Below are positions 26,229 to 34,753 of a stretch of 64,000 nucleotides of DNA, in pieces. The position numbers were made by a program, and so were the translations under genes. The stretch covers positions 558,001 to 622,000 of the forward strand of contig NZ_JAEDOX010000001.1 in the NCBI RefSeq assembly GCF_017872555.1. Direction: 5' to 3'. How positions within the stretch are numbered: the stretch's first letter is position 1; each line of letters starts with the position of its first letter. The notes below the pieces were generated by a model, which saw only the letters and a list, made by a program, of their open reading frames with translations, was not told where the DNA came from and made no database searches. This stretch comes from Ruegeria sp. HKCCSA071 (GTDB taxonomy: Bacteria > Pseudomonadota > Alphaproteobacteria > Rhodobacterales > Rhodobacteraceae).

Positions 26229-27263
26229 TCACTCTAATGTAGTTTCAAGCGCTTTCAGGCCATGCTGGGCGAATATCGGAACATATGCGCCAAAAGCCTT
26301 TGCTCGGTCAGGGTCGGATGCGTTCCCATCCAGCGCGCGTTTGTAGACACCCTGTAGAATGCCCGCCATGCGAAAGAAATTGAAGCCGAGATAAAAGCCG
26401 AAATTGTCTATGCCATCCAGACCTCGACGTTTGCAGTATTGGGCAATGAATGCCTCATCGCTGGGCAGGCCCAGACTTTTTCGATCGACACCTGCCAGCC
26501 CCCGGCCCTGTTTTCCCGGCGGCAACTGCCATTGCATGATTACTGCGGCAAGATCCGCATAAGGGTGACCGATCGTCGACAGTTCCCAATCCAGCACCCC
26601 GATACATTCCGCCCGATTTGGCGCGAACATCAGGTTGTCGATGCGGTAATCCCCGTGCACCAGCGTGCGCTGCCCGTCATCGGCCGGTACCGAGGTCTCG
26701 AGCGCATTGGCCAGCGCATCCATATCTGCAATGGCCGAGGTCTCGGACGCGCGGTATTGCTTGGTCCAGCGTGCGATCTGACGCTCGTAATAGTTGCCAA
26801 CCGGCCCATAGTCAGACAGGCCAATGGCATCGATATCCACCATATGCAACTGGGCAAGAACCCTGTTCATCTCGTCAAGAATGGCGGCGCGGGTTTCGTT
26901 ACTTTCTTTGGGCAGGGTTGGGTCTGGAAACACCCTGCCCTTCAAGTGTTCCATCACATAAAAGGCCGAGCCGATGACGCTGTCGTCTTCACACAGCAGA
27001 TACATCTTGGGCACCGGAACCTCGCTTCCGGCAAGGGCGCTTTGAACCCGAAATTCGCGATCAACGGCATGTGCCGATTTCAGCAATATTCCGGCGGGTT
27101 TTCGGCGCAGCACATAGGCTTTCTCTGGCGTGCGCAGTTCAAACGTCGGGTTGGATTGCCCTACATCAAATTTCCTCGCCTCCAATGGCCCGTTGTAGCC
27201 CGAAAGATGCGCGCTCAGATACGCATCTACTGCCGCCAGATCCAGATTTGTTTCGGTTCTCAT
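26229..27263 (-). CDS. phosphotransferase family protein (APH/ACAD10-like kinase)
   Basis: 344 residues from the ATG at 27263 (GGAAG 7 nt upstream; the longer frame runs into the SDR gene). Aminoglycoside-phosphotransferase-like fold: FDVGQSNPTFELR strand, Lys in VLRRKPAG, catalytic Brenner motif LVHGDYRIDNLMF and the metal-binding VLDWELSTIGHPYADLA. This is the group found next to acyl-CoA dehydrogenases (ACAD10/11 N-terminal kinase), thought to phosphorylate 4-hydroxyacyl-CoA; that role is inference here. Follows the SDR gene by 14 nt in the same direction. Confidence 0.88.
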   Translation of the reverse strand: MRTETNLDLAAVDAYLSAHLSGYNGPLEARKFDVGQSNPTFELRTPEKAYVLRRKPAGILLKSAHAVDREFRVQSALAGSEVPVPKMYLLCEDDSVIGSAFYVMEHLKGRVFPDPTLPKESNETRAAILDEMNRVLAQLHMVDIDAIGLSDYGPVGNYYERQIARWTKQYRASETSAIADMDALANALETSVPADDGQRTLVHGDYRIDNLMFAPNRAECIGVLDWELSTIGHPYADLAAVIMQWQLPPGKQGRGLAGVDRKSLGLPSDEAFIAQYCKRRGLDGIDNFGFYLGFNFFRMAGILQGVYKRALDGNASDPDRAKAFGAYVPIFAQHGLKALETTLE

Positions 27264-27277
27264 TGGCTGTCTTCCTG

Positions 27278-28096
27278 TCACAGGGCCTCGGCAAAGATGT
27301 TTCCCGCAGTCACCACGTTGATCCCACCCGAAACCGGGATCACCGCACCTGTCACATAACTGCCGCCGCGACCGCACAGGAACAACATACAGCCTGCAAT
27401 ATCCTCGTCCCGTCCGACGCGACCCAGAGGTACAGACTTGCCAACCCGTTCTCTGGTATCCTCATCGGCTGTCGCAAAGGCTGTCATACGCGACACAAAC
27501 GGCCCCGGCGCCAGCGCGTTCACTGTGATGTGGTACGGTGAAAGTTCCTTGGCCAAGACTTTGGTCAGATGCAGAACTGCAGCCTTTGAGGCCGAATAGC
27601 TGTAGGCTCCATCGCCCATTGGGACTTCACCCATGACTGACCCCACATTGACAACGCGCGCCGGGTCTTCGGCGGTGCCTGATTTCATTAGCATTGGCAA
27701 AAGCCGCTGGGTCAGTTCGAATATACCTGTCACGTTGACGGACATGACCTTTTCCCATGCATCGTAGGGAAACTGCCCCATAGGGGCACCCCAAGACACC
27801 CCCGAATTGTTCATCAGGATGTCCAGTTTGACCGTACGCTCCTGAATGTCAGAGACCAGCTTGCCTATACCGGCTGCGCTGCCAATGTCACCGGCAAAGC
27901 CTTCGGCGCTGCCCGGCGCGTCCAGCGCGTTCAGTTCTGCTGCGACCTCGGCACAGGCGTCTCCTTTTCTTGAGGCAATGAGCACGCGCGCACCCGCCCG
28001 AACCAGCGCCTCGGCTGCCATACGGCCAATACCTGTAGCCCCACCTGTTACCAATGCGGTTTTGCCGTGAAGCGAAAAGAGGGTGTCGGGGGTCAT
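27278..28096 (-). CDS. short-chain dehydrogenase/reductase
   Basis: 272 residues; ATG at 28096 follows GAGGAG. Classical SDR with TGGATGIGRM, the NNSG motif (LMNNSGVSW), catalytic Ser in NVGSVMGE and YSASK, ending in the common GAVIPVSGG C-terminal strand. Pairs with the phosphotransferase gene 14 nt downstream, an arrangement seen in acyl-CoA and hydroxyacyl metabolism clusters. It is divergent from the quinone-oxidoreductase-like gene, with 151 nt between starts. Substrate unknown. Confidence 0.9.
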   Translation of the reverse strand: MTPDTLFSLHGKTALVTGGATGIGRMAAEALVRAGARVLIASRKGDACAEVAAELNALDAPGSAEGFAGDIGSAAGIGKLVSDIQERTVKLDILMNNSGVSWGAPMGQFPYDAWEKVMSVNVTGIFELTQRLLPMLMKSGTAEDPARVVNVGSVMGEVPMGDGAYSYSASKAAVLHLTKVLAKELSPYHITVNALAPGPFVSRMTAFATADEDTRERVGKSVPLGRVGRDEDIAGCMLFLCGRGGSYVTGAVIPVSGGINVVTAGNIFAEAL

Positions 28097-28247
28097 TTTG
28101 TGCTCCTCAGTTTCTTTGTCACCAGTTCATCCTGATACAAATTGCGTTCTTCTTGCCGTCGCGGCAGGCGTTGGACCGTAGCGTTGACAAAAAACCATGC
28201 TGCACCAAAACTTCCTCGACACAAAGTACAGGCAGATCAGAGGCGGT

Positions 28248-29249
28248 ATGCAAGCATTACTCAGCGTCGCACCGGGCGGTCCCGCAACCCTGGAACTTAC
28301 GACCCTACCCGACCCGAAGCCGGGCAAAGGTCAGCTTTTGATCGGTGTGAAAGCTGCGGGCGTGAACTTTCCGGACACGTTGATTATCCGCGATCTGTAC
28401 CAGATGAAGCCGCCACGGCCCTTCGCCCCAGGCGGCGAGATCGCGGGTGAAGTTCTGGCTTTGGGCGAAGGCGTCAGTAGATTTAAGCCCGGCGACCGTG
28501 TTTTGGCCCTAACCGGACATGGTGGGTTTTCGACCCGCGTCACACTCAAGGCGGACACTGCGATCCGAATTCCTGATGCGATGCCCTATGAAGATGCCGC
28601 CTGTTTCATTTTCACCTACGGCACGTCCTACCACGCGTTGAAAGATCGGGCGGAGATTCAATCCGGTGAAACCCTGTTGGTACTGGGTGCCGCCGGAGGT
28701 GTGGGGTCAGCCGCCATTGAACTGGGCAAAGCCATGGGTGCCAGGGTGATCGCAGCCGTTTCATCACCTGAAAAGGCCGAATTCTGTAGCCAGATTGGTG
28801 CCGATGACGTGGTGATTTACCCGCGCGACATGGACAAGGATGCGCAAAAAGCCTTCTCAGCCGAAGTTAAGAAACTTGCAGGTTCTGATGGCGTGGACGT
28901 CGTCTACGACGCCGTTGGGGGTGCGCTGGCCGAACCGTCCCTGCGCAGCATGGCCTGGAAAGGCCGTTATCTTGTCGTCGGTTTCCCAGCGGGCATTCCG
29001 CGGATTCCCTTGAATCTGGCTCTTTTGAAAGGATGCCAGATCGTTGGTGTGTTTTGGGGCGCGTCAGTTTTCCGCGACCCAATCGGCCATGCTGACAACG
29101 TCAAGAACCTGTTCGATCTATATACAGCCGGGAAAATAAGACCGCGAATTGGCGCCCGGTTCCCGCTTGCCCGCGCGCACGAGGCGCTTGAACAATTGTC
29201 GCAACGATCCGTTCTGGGAAAAATCGTTGTCACCATGGAGGAAAGTTGA
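28248..29249 (+). CDS. zinc-free NADPH:quinone oxidoreductase-like MDR protein
   Basis: 333 residues from the ATG at 28248, chosen for AGAGGCGG upstream and because the MDR domain starts there. Quinone oxidoreductase branch of the medium-chain dehydrogenases: no structural-zinc cysteine cluster, GroES-like domain with AAGVNFPDTLI, and NADPH motif LGAAGGVGSAAIELGKAMGA. Probably reduces quinones or enoyl substrates with NADPH. Divergent from the SDR-phosphotransferase pair, with which it may share a regulatory gap. Confidence 0.9.
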   Translation: MQALLSVAPGGPATLELTTLPDPKPGKGQLLIGVKAAGVNFPDTLIIRDLYQMKPPRPFAPGGEIAGEVLALGEGVSRFKPGDRVLALTGHGGFSTRVTLKADTAIRIPDAMPYEDAACFIFTYGTSYHALKDRAEIQSGETLLVLGAAGGVGSAAIELGKAMGARVIAAVSSPEKAEFCSQIGADDVVIYPRDMDKDAQKAFSAEVKKLAGSDGVDVVYDAVGGALAEPSLRSMAWKGRYLVVGFPAGIPRIPLNLALLKGCQIVGVFWGASVFRDPIGHADNVKNLFDLYTAGKIRPRIGARFPLARAHEALEQLSQRSVLGKIVVTMEES

Positions 29250-29372
29250 GGCCGGGAATAAAATGGCGGTCCGCTTCGCACACCGGTTTTTAGGCTGTAC
29301 TCGATCCGGCAAAGTCAGGTAGACAACCCGACCTTTAGGCGTCTATGTACCATTCATGGGGATCGTGAAGAC

Positions 29373-29822
29373 ATGCACAACGTTTTGGTATTGAATGGCC
29401 CAAACCTCAACCTGCTTGGCACACGTCAGCCCGAGGTTTACGGCAGCACCACTTTGAAGATGATCGAGGAGGATTGCCTGCGCCATGGCGCGTCCATTGG
29501 CCTTGAAGTCTCGCATCTGCAATCCAACCATGAAGGTGTGTTAATTGATGCGATCCACGGCGCACGCGGTGTGCAGGATGGCCTTGTGATCAATGCGGGG
29601 GCGTTCACACACACGTCGGTTGCGCTGATGGATGCCATCGCGTCAGTTGACCTGCCGGTTGTCGAGGTTCACCTGTCCAACATCCATGCAAGGGAAGCAT
29701 TCCGGCACAAGTCCTATGTCGCGCCTGTTGCTCTGGGGCAGATCTGTGGCTTTGGCGCCCAAGGCTATGTTCTTGCTCTGGACGCGCTGGCCGCGCATCT
29801 GAAAGCAGGTGGCACGGCATGA
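29373..29822 (+). CDS. aroQ: 3-dehydroquinate dehydratase, type II
   Basis: 149 residues, the normal size of the dodecameric type II enzyme of the shikimate pathway. Motifs: [19 protein letters not shown] (residues 4-22, with the catalytic Tyr at its end), [19 protein letters not shown], and [18 protein letters not shown] with the catalytic His. Overlaps the next gene, a LuxR-type regulator, by 4 nt (ATGA), so the regulator is translationally coupled to a housekeeping biosynthetic gene. Confidence 0.96.
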   Translation: MHNVLVLNGPNLNLLGTRQPEVYGSTTLKMIEEDCLRHGASIGLEVSHLQSNHEGVLIDAIHGARGVQDGLVINAGAFTHTSVALMDAIASVDLPVVEVHLSNIHAREAFRHKSYVAPVALGQICGFGAQGYVLALDALAAHLKAGGTA

Positions 29823-30574
29823 CCCTCAGGGATTATCTGCGGTTTGTCAGCTATGCCAAGACCCTGGAAGACCTGTGGGATGCGCATTGCCGACAGATGG
29901 CGGAATTCGGGTTCGATCGCCTTATCTACGGCCACACGCAATACAGGACGGCAACCTCATTGGGTGATCCAGAGGACTTTGTCATTCTGACCAACCATAA
30001 CCGTGCCTATGTGGATGGTTTCATCAAGGACGGTTTGTATTTTCACGCCCCCATGTTGAAATGGGCGCTGGACAATGAAGGCGCCGCCAGCTGGAAAATG
30101 TTGCTGGACATGCACTCTCGAGGGTCGATGACCGACAAAGAGCGCGAGGTTTTCGAATTCAACAAGTCCATGGGTGTCGTTTCTGGTTACACCATCAGCT
30201 TCAACTCGGTCTCGGTGCGGTCTAAAGGGGCGATTTCCCTGTCCGCCAAGGAAGGGATGAGTCAGGAAGACATTGACGCGATCTGGCACGAGCATGGCGA
30301 AGACATTCTTTTGATGAACAACGTTGCGCATCTCAAGATCCTGACCTTGCCTTTCAACCCACCGAACCGGGCCCTGACAAAGCGTCAGCGCGAGGCATTG
30401 CAATGGGTCGGTGACGGCAAAACCACGCAGGACATTGCCCTGCTGATGGGCCTGACAGCGGCAACTGTTGAAAAGCATCTACGACTCGCCCGTGAGGCGT
30501 TGTCGGTCGAAACGACAGCACAGGCTGTGTTAAAGGCGTCTTTGCATAATCAGATATTCATTATGGAAGTTTAG
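29819..30574 (+). CDS. LuxR-family regulator with autoinducer-binding-like domain, no luxI nearby
   Basis: 251 residues. Residues 15-165 resemble the autoinducer-binding domain; the C-terminal 65 residues are a LuxR HTH ([20 protein letters not shown], then [20 protein letters not shown]). No luxI-type synthase lies in the window, so it is a solo. Of the usual acyl-homoserine-lactone contacts, the Asp-Pro pair appears as HAP (in YFHAPMLKW) and the preceding Trp/Tyr pair is not obvious, so the ligand may differ or be absent. It overlaps aroQ. VjbR-like solos are known in this bacterial group; whether this belongs to them needs a tree. Confidence 0.88.
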   Translation: MTLRDYLRFVSYAKTLEDLWDAHCRQMAEFGFDRLIYGHTQYRTATSLGDPEDFVILTNHNRAYVDGFIKDGLYFHAPMLKWALDNEGAASWKMLLDMHSRGSMTDKEREVFEFNKSMGVVSGYTISFNSVSVRSKGAISLSAKEGMSQEDIDAIWHEHGEDILLMNNVAHLKILTLPFNPPNRALTKRQREALQWVGDGKTTQDIALLMGLTAATVEKHLRLAREALSVETTAQAVLKASLHNQIFIMEV

Positions 30575-30584
30575 GAGTGTTTTT

Positions 30585-30604
30585 CTGACGCCATACAGCG
30601 TCAG
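30585..30604 (+). terminator. hairpin after the LuxR-type gene
   Basis: Perfect 7-bp stem CTGACGC / GCGTCAG with a 6-nt loop, 10 nt past the stop and followed by TTTACCTT; a likely but weak intrinsic terminator. Confidence 0.55.
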
Positions 30605-30862
30605 TTTACCTTAGGTAAGGAAATCACTACTTTTCAAATCTAACTTAAAAGTTGCAAAGTGAGAGTGTTCCGTGAGTGGTGGCTTTAGCCAGGGAACATT
30701 CGATTGGATCTTTGCAATTTCAAAGCTCTCCAATCACTCTGACAAGGGGGCGCCTATTCGTCCGCGTACCTGTGTCGGAATTTTGGGGGGCCTCGACCAT
30801 CCCCATCATGCGGGGCCCTCCAATCCTTCACTTCTTCGCTAATTCTAAGATGTGTCACCAAC
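30605..30862. other. intergenic stretch without a recognised gene
   Basis: Between the LuxR-type gene and the tsf terminator. It begins with the inverted repeat TTACC-TTA-GGTAA (30606-30618). No convincing ORF with a ribosome site, tRNA or known RNA motif was seen on either strand; a G-rich and C-rich patch at 30785-30822 could fold, but no clear long stem was found. Confidence 0.5.
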
Positions 30863-30892
30863 AAAAAAGGGCTACGCGATGCGTAACCCTTT
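30863..30892 (-). terminator. intrinsic terminator of rpsB-tsf
   Basis: Read on the minus strand: AAAGGGTTACGC-ATC-GCGTAGCCCTTT, a 12-bp stem with one mismatch, followed by TTTTGTTGG, 37 nt after the tsf stop. Confidence 0.9.
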
Positions 30893-30928
30893 CATTTTGT
30901 TCAGAAAGGCCCCGGTTGGAGCCTCTCT

Positions 30929-31804
30929 TTAGCCTTGAGCGGCTTTTGCGACTTCGGCAGCGAAGTCTTCTTTTTCCACAACGATGCCTTCGCCAACTTC
31001 CAAGCGAATGAAGCCGGTGATGGTTGCGCCTGCTTCTTTTGCAGCGGCTTCAACGGTCAGATCAGGGTTCACAACGAATTGCTGGCTCAGCAATGTCGAT
31101 TCGGCGACGAATTTCTTCATGCGGCCTTCGATCATCTTTTCGATCACCTGCTCCGGCTTGCCGGATTCGCGGGCGATGTCCATCTGAACCTGCTTTTCCT
31201 TCTCGACAATTGCCGGATCCATGTCGGCCTCGGACAGGGCGGCCGGGTTTACAGCTGCGATGTGCATCGCAACCTGCTTGCCGATAGCCTCATCACCACC
31301 CGACAGAGCGACCAGCACACCGATTTTGCCCATGCCGTTGGTCGCAGCGTTGTGCACATAAGACACAACAGTGTCGCCCGACAGCTTGGCCATGCGGCGC
31401 ACCGACATGTTTTCGCCGATGGTGGCGATCTTGTCGGTCAGGGTGTCGGCAACGCTTTTGCCGCCCAGATCAGCAGCCAGCAGTGCTTCGATGTTGTCCA
31501 CACCTTCAGCAGCGTTCGCAATCTTGCCGACCATTTCCTGGAACTCAGCGTTTTTCGCAACGAAATCGGTTTCCGAGTTCACTTCGACAGCAACACCGTT
31601 GCCACCGCTGACGTGAACAGCAACCAGACCTTCTGCTGCGGTACGGCCCGATTTCTTGGCTGCTTTGGCCAGGCCTTTGGTGCGCAGCCAGTCAACGGCG
31701 TCGTCCATGTTGCCGCCGGTTTCGGTCAGCGCTTTTTTTGCGTCCATCATGCCTGCGCCGGTCGAGTCGCGCAGTTCTTTAACCATTGCTGCTGTGATTG
31801 CCAT
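30929..31804 (-). CDS. tsf: translation elongation factor Ts
   Basis: 291 residues; ATG at 31804 follows GAGGAG. N-terminal UBA-like domain [20 protein letters not shown] (residues 7-26), then the EF-Tu contact region [13 protein letters not shown] (residues 75-87), both canonical, and the C-terminal dimerisation modules. Exchanges GDP for GTP on EF-Tu. Downstream of rpsB with a hairpin in the gap, the conserved bacterial order. Confidence 0.97.
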   Translation of the reverse strand: MAITAAMVKELRDSTGAGMMDAKKALTETGGNMDDAVDWLRTKGLAKAAKKSGRTAAEGLVAVHVSGGNGVAVEVNSETDFVAKNAEFQEMVGKIANAAEGVDNIEALLAADLGGKSVADTLTDKIATIGENMSVRRMAKLSGDTVVSYVHNAATNGMGKIGVLVALSGGDEAIGKQVAMHIAAVNPAALSEADMDPAIVEKEKQVQMDIARESGKPEQVIEKMIEGRMKKFVAESTLLSQQFVVNPDLTVEAAAKEAGATITGFIRLEVGEGIVVEKEDFAAEVAKAAQG

Positions 31805-31833
31805 CTTTTGGCTCTCCTCAATTCAAACGGAAT

Positions 31834-31856
31834 TGGGGCAGGTCTACCCTGCCCCA
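31834..31856 (-). terminator. rpsB-tsf intergenic hairpin
   Basis: Perfect 9-bp stem TGGGGCAGG / CCTGCCCCA with a 5-nt loop in the 76-nt gap between rpsB and tsf. No U-run follows on the minus strand, so it probably sets the S2:EF-Ts ratio as a partial terminator or processing site rather than ending transcription. Confidence 0.6.
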
Positions 31857-31880
31857 TATGTCATTTACGTGACGGGCAGC

Positions 31881-32663
31881 TTACGCTTCGGCAGGGGCTT
31901 CTGCGGCTTCTTCCGCAAGAGCTTCTTCAACCGGAGCTTCTTCGAATGCGCCCAGGTCAACGCCTGCTGCACCCATCTGCGCGGTCATACCGTCCAGAGC
32001 GGCGCGTGCGGCCAGATCGCAGTACAGAGCGATTGCGCGAGCTGCGTCGTCGTTGCCGGGGATGATGTAGTCAACGCCATCGGGCGAGCAGTTGGTGTCG
32101 ACAACAGCCACAACCGGGATACCCAGTTTGTTGGCTTCTGCGATGGCCAATGCTTCTTTCTTAACGTCGATGACGAACAGCAGGTCCGGAACGCCGCCCA
32201 TTTCGCGGATACCACCCAGCGACGCCTGAAGTTTGCCTTGGTCACGTTCCATGCCCAGACGCTCTTTCTTGGTCAGGCCTTCTGCGCCCGATTCCATGGC
32301 TTCGTCGATCTGGTTCAGACGGTTGATCGACTGGGAAACGGTTTTCCAGTTGGTCAGCGTGCCGCCCAGCCAGCGGTGGTTCATGTAGTACTGAGCCGAC
32401 TTTTCAGCCGCTTCAGCAATCGGGCCAGCGGCCTGGCGCTTGGTGCCAACAAACAGAATGCGGCCACCCTTTGCAACGGTGTCACGAACAGCCTGCAGAG
32501 CCTGATCAAGCATCGGAACGGTCTGGGTCAGGTCCATGATGTGGATGCCATTGCGCGAGCCGTAGATGAACGGGCCCATGCGGGGGTTCCAACGCTGTGT
32601 CTGGTGACCAAAGTGAACGCCAGCTTCCAGCAGCTGACGCATGGTGAACTCGGGAAGAGCCAT
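31881..32663 (-). CDS. rpsB: 30S ribosomal protein S2
   Basis: 260 residues from the ATG at 32663 (AAGGA upstream); the opening [19 protein letters not shown] and [10 protein letters not shown] are invariant S2 signature. The two S2 signatures, and the region [25 protein letters not shown] (two parts) are intact. The last 25 residues are an Ala/Glu-rich tail ([18 protein letters not shown]) beyond the E. coli end, common in alphaproteobacteria. Co-transcribed with tsf. Confidence 0.97.
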   Translation of the reverse strand: MALPEFTMRQLLEAGVHFGHQTQRWNPRMGPFIYGSRNGIHIMDLTQTVPMLDQALQAVRDTVAKGGRILFVGTKRQAAGPIAEAAEKSAQYYMNHRWLGGTLTNWKTVSQSINRLNQIDEAMESGAEGLTKKERLGMERDQGKLQASLGGIREMGGVPDLLFVIDVKKEALAIAEANKLGIPVVAVVDTNCSPDGVDYIIPGNDDAARAIALYCDLAARAALDGMTAQMGAAGVDLGAFEEAPVEEALAEEAAEAPAEA

Positions 32664-32749
32664 GCTATTTTCCTTTTCCGGTTTACGCCTGGGCGGGGGT
32701 GAAAGAAGCGGATGCTCCAACCGGCGGTCTTGATGAGGATGTCTCCCTC

Positions 32750-32778
32750 AAAAAGGCCAAACCCCGCCTGCGGGTTTG
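32750..32778 (-). terminator. intrinsic terminator of olsA, or rpsB leader attenuator
   Basis: On the minus strand, CAAACCC-GCAGGCG-GGGTTTG followed by GGCCTTTTT. It lies 52 nt past the olsA stop, so the simplest reading is the olsA terminator. However, the best promoter-like pair for rpsB (32788-32816) lies upstream of it, in which case the hairpin would sit in the rpsB leader. Confidence 0.65.
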
Positions 32779-32787
32779 AATGGCGCG

Positions 32788-32816
32788 CGTATAAGGCAGG
32801 TTGGCGCGATGCGCAA
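32788..32816 (-). promoter_or_regulatory. possible rpsB promoter
   Basis: TTGCGC (32816-32811), 17-bp spacer, TATACG (32793-32788) on the minus strand. A fair sigma-70-like pair; it would give an rpsB leader of about 115 nt containing the hairpin at 32750-32778. Not proven. Confidence 0.35.
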
Positions 32817-32829
32817 GGACCAATCGGCC

Positions 32830-33684
32830 TTATTTTTCAAGCTGCGCCAATGCGTGCGCATGCCTGACAGCGTCTTCACAATGGGCGGCCAGAGCCTTGC
32901 GATTTTCAAAGTCGCTGACCCGTGCAGGCGCATGATAGATCAGTTCAACACTTCCCTGCCGACGTGCGCCTAGGGTCTTCAGCAAATGCGGCCCGAACTC
33001 CATATCCCCCCACCAGCCATAAAAGCGTTTTGGCTGGCCTTTGGGCGCGTGAAACACCACGGAAACGGGTTGGATATACATGAAATCACGTAATTCATCT
33101 GCAAAGAACGCGGCGAAAAGCGTTGTTTTGAAGGGTAAAATGCGAAGTCCATCTGTTGAAGTGCCTTCGGGGAAAAACAATAGTTTATGACCCACCTTCA
33201 GGCGGGTTTCAAACAGTTTGGTTTGTTCCTTGGCTTTCTTGCGATCCCGTTCGATGAATAGCGTCCCGGTCGCACGGGCCAGCCAGCCGATACCGGGCCA
33301 TTTGGCAACTTCTGCCTTGGAAACAAAATAGACCCGCTTGCGCGCGTTCAGGGCGAAAATATCCAGCCAGGACGTGTGGTTTGCGACCACCGCGCCCCTC
33401 TCTTTCATCAGCGCGCCGGATGTGCGGAAGCCGATGCCAAGAATCCGAAACGCGTTGCGGCAGACAAACTGCGTGATGAACGGCGTGACAGGTCGCCGGA
33501 CACCGAAAAACGGATACTCGATCAGGCGAACAGCCAGAAGGATAATCAGGCCACCAAAGACAAGGGCCGCCAGCGGGACTCCGCGCAGAATGACCAAAAC
33601 CCATCCAATAACGCCCAGCTCGATCGGATCGGGCGCATCTTCACTATTCCAGAGCGGGTCGTTCACAACGTCACGCCCCGCCAT
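32830..33684 (-). CDS. olsA: lyso-ornithine lipid O-acyltransferase (PlsC-like)
   Basis: 284 residues from the ATG at 33684; an ATG at 33705 would add seven residues and neither has a clear ribosome site, so coupling to the overlapping olsB is likely. 1-acylglycerol-3-phosphate acyltransferase fold: membrane helix at about 25-48, catalytic motif NHTSWLD (HX4D), and FPEGTSTDG (block III). Next to olsB, it most probably adds the second acyl chain to lyso-ornithine lipid, giving a phosphorus-free membrane lipid. A general lysophosphatidate acyltransferase role remains possible. Confidence 0.85.
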   Translation of the reverse strand: MAGRDVVNDPLWNSEDAPDPIELGVIGWVLVILRGVPLAALVFGGLIILLAVRLIEYPFFGVRRPVTPFITQFVCRNAFRILGIGFRTSGALMKERGAVVANHTSWLDIFALNARKRVYFVSKAEVAKWPGIGWLARATGTLFIERDRKKAKEQTKLFETRLKVGHKLLFFPEGTSTDGLRILPFKTTLFAAFFADELRDFMYIQPVSVVFHAPKGQPKRFYGWWGDMEFGPHLLKTLGARRQGSVELIYHAPARVSDFENRKALAAHCEDAVRHAHALAQLEK

Positions 33685-34426
33685 AAATTCGACGCTGCCG
33701 TTCATTCATGCGCGTCGTGTCGAGGATCAAGCAAACATCCGTTGTGTTGAAGGTGTAGTCGATAAAGGCGCCCTCGCCCACGAAACCACCCAAGCGCAGG
33801 TAGGCTTTGATCAATGCTGGCACCTGAACCATGGCGGTGCGGCGGTCCAAAGCCTCTGGTTTCACAAGGTCCATCGACTGAAAAACATCGGGCTGCGCCC
33901 GTACGCGCAACTCTGGCGGAGCCAGATGGTTGTGGTGAAGCATCGACAAGGGCTGCGCCAATGTGGTCACGTCTGTTCCGTGAAAACTCGCAACGCCGAA
34001 CAGCACCTCAATGTCACGTTCCGCTACATAAGCGGCCAAACCGTTCCACAGGTGGTACATTGCCGTACCCCCACGGTAGTCGGGGTGCAGGCACGACCGT
34101 CCCAACTCCAGCAGTTTGCGCCCGCTGTTCTTGAGAACGGTCAGGTCATATTCATCTTCGGAATAGAATTGCCCCAGTTCCGCAGCACGTTCGCCCGGTA
34201 ACATCCTGTAGACGCCAATAATTTCGCCGGTTTGATCATCATAGGCCAACATATGATCGAAATACGGGTCGAAACGGTCTTTCTCGAGGCCAGCATCGTG
34301 ATCGACCATCTCTCCGCCGCCCCCCAACTCGCGCACGAAGACGTCATAGCGCAGGCGTTGAGCTGCTTGCAGGTCGGCTTCGGTCTCGGCCAGTTTTACG
34401 GTGAAAGAAGGGCCAGTATCCGGCAT
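33671..34426 (-). CDS. olsB: L-ornithine N-alpha-acyltransferase
   Basis: 251 residues from the ATG at 34426. GNAT-related hemolysin-like family: opening VKLAETEADLQAAQRLRYDVFVRELG in two parts, VDHDAGLEKDRFDPYFDHMLAYD, then GEIIGVYRMLPG, LELGRSCLHPDYRGG and LFGVASFHG. Transfers a 3-hydroxyacyl group from acyl carrier protein to ornithine, the first step to ornithine lipid. Overlaps olsA by 14 nt. Ornithine lipids often rise under phosphate limitation, but I saw no Pho box upstream of this gene. Confidence 0.88.
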   Translation of the reverse strand: MPDTGPSFTVKLAETEADLQAAQRLRYDVFVRELGGGGEMVDHDAGLEKDRFDPYFDHMLAYDDQTGEIIGVYRMLPGERAAELGQFYSEDEYDLTVLKNSGRKLLELGRSCLHPDYRGGTAMYHLWNGLAAYVAERDIEVLFGVASFHGTDVTTLAQPLSMLHHNHLAPPELRVRAQPDVFQSMDLVKPEALDRRTAMVQVPALIKAYLRLGGFVGEGAFIDYTFNTTDVCLILDTTRMNERQRRIYGGA

Positions 34427-34528
34427 ATGGGGTGATCCGTGTTCTTTTGGCTGCTGATACCGCAGTTTTTCAGCCAAAGGCAACAAGCCCCGCTTCGGTC
34501 AGCGTTGTTAACCTTTCCTAAACCACTT

Positions 34529-34711
34529 TCACAGATCAAAGACCGGCATCAGGGCGATGCGCGTTCCGTCGATCACCACTTTTCCCTGCTCGCGAAAGTT
34601 GACGGTGATCTTGCCTGCAATGTTGGACTGAACCTGTCCGACACCCCAATCGGGAAAATCCGGGTGGCGGACAAACATGCCCGGTGCAAGTATAGCATTC
34701 ATGTCTGTCAT
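34529..34711 (-). CDS. DUF3553 small protein
   Basis: 60 residues, a small gene on the strand opposite chpT. The ATG at 34711 is preceded by GGAGG with 5-nt spacing, an excellent ribosome site that decides the start; longer upstream frame is only the shadow of chpT. The sequence matches the DUF3553 pattern: LAPGMFVRHPDFPDWGVGQV (residues 8-27), then GKITVNF, and a final hydrophobic strand. A CarD/Tudor-like beta-barrel has been suggested for such short barrels, but the role is unknown. Start lies 42 nt from chpT, divergently. Confidence 0.85.
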   Translation of the reverse strand: MTDMNAILAPGMFVRHPDFPDWGVGQVQSNIAGKITVNFREQGKVVIDGTRIALMPVFDL

Positions 34712-34753
34712 AGGGGCCTCCGGGACGTGCGGCAGATACAGTCGGAGGTACAC

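Noticed and set aside
30676..31011. A 111-residue plus-strand frame in the gap after the LuxR-type gene
   Set aside because: No ribosome site, runs over the tsf terminator and into antisense of tsf, low-quality residue pattern.
34427..34560. A Pho box for phosphate control of olsBA
   Set aside because: I looked for TGTCA-type half-sites in 11-bp phase upstream of olsB and found none.
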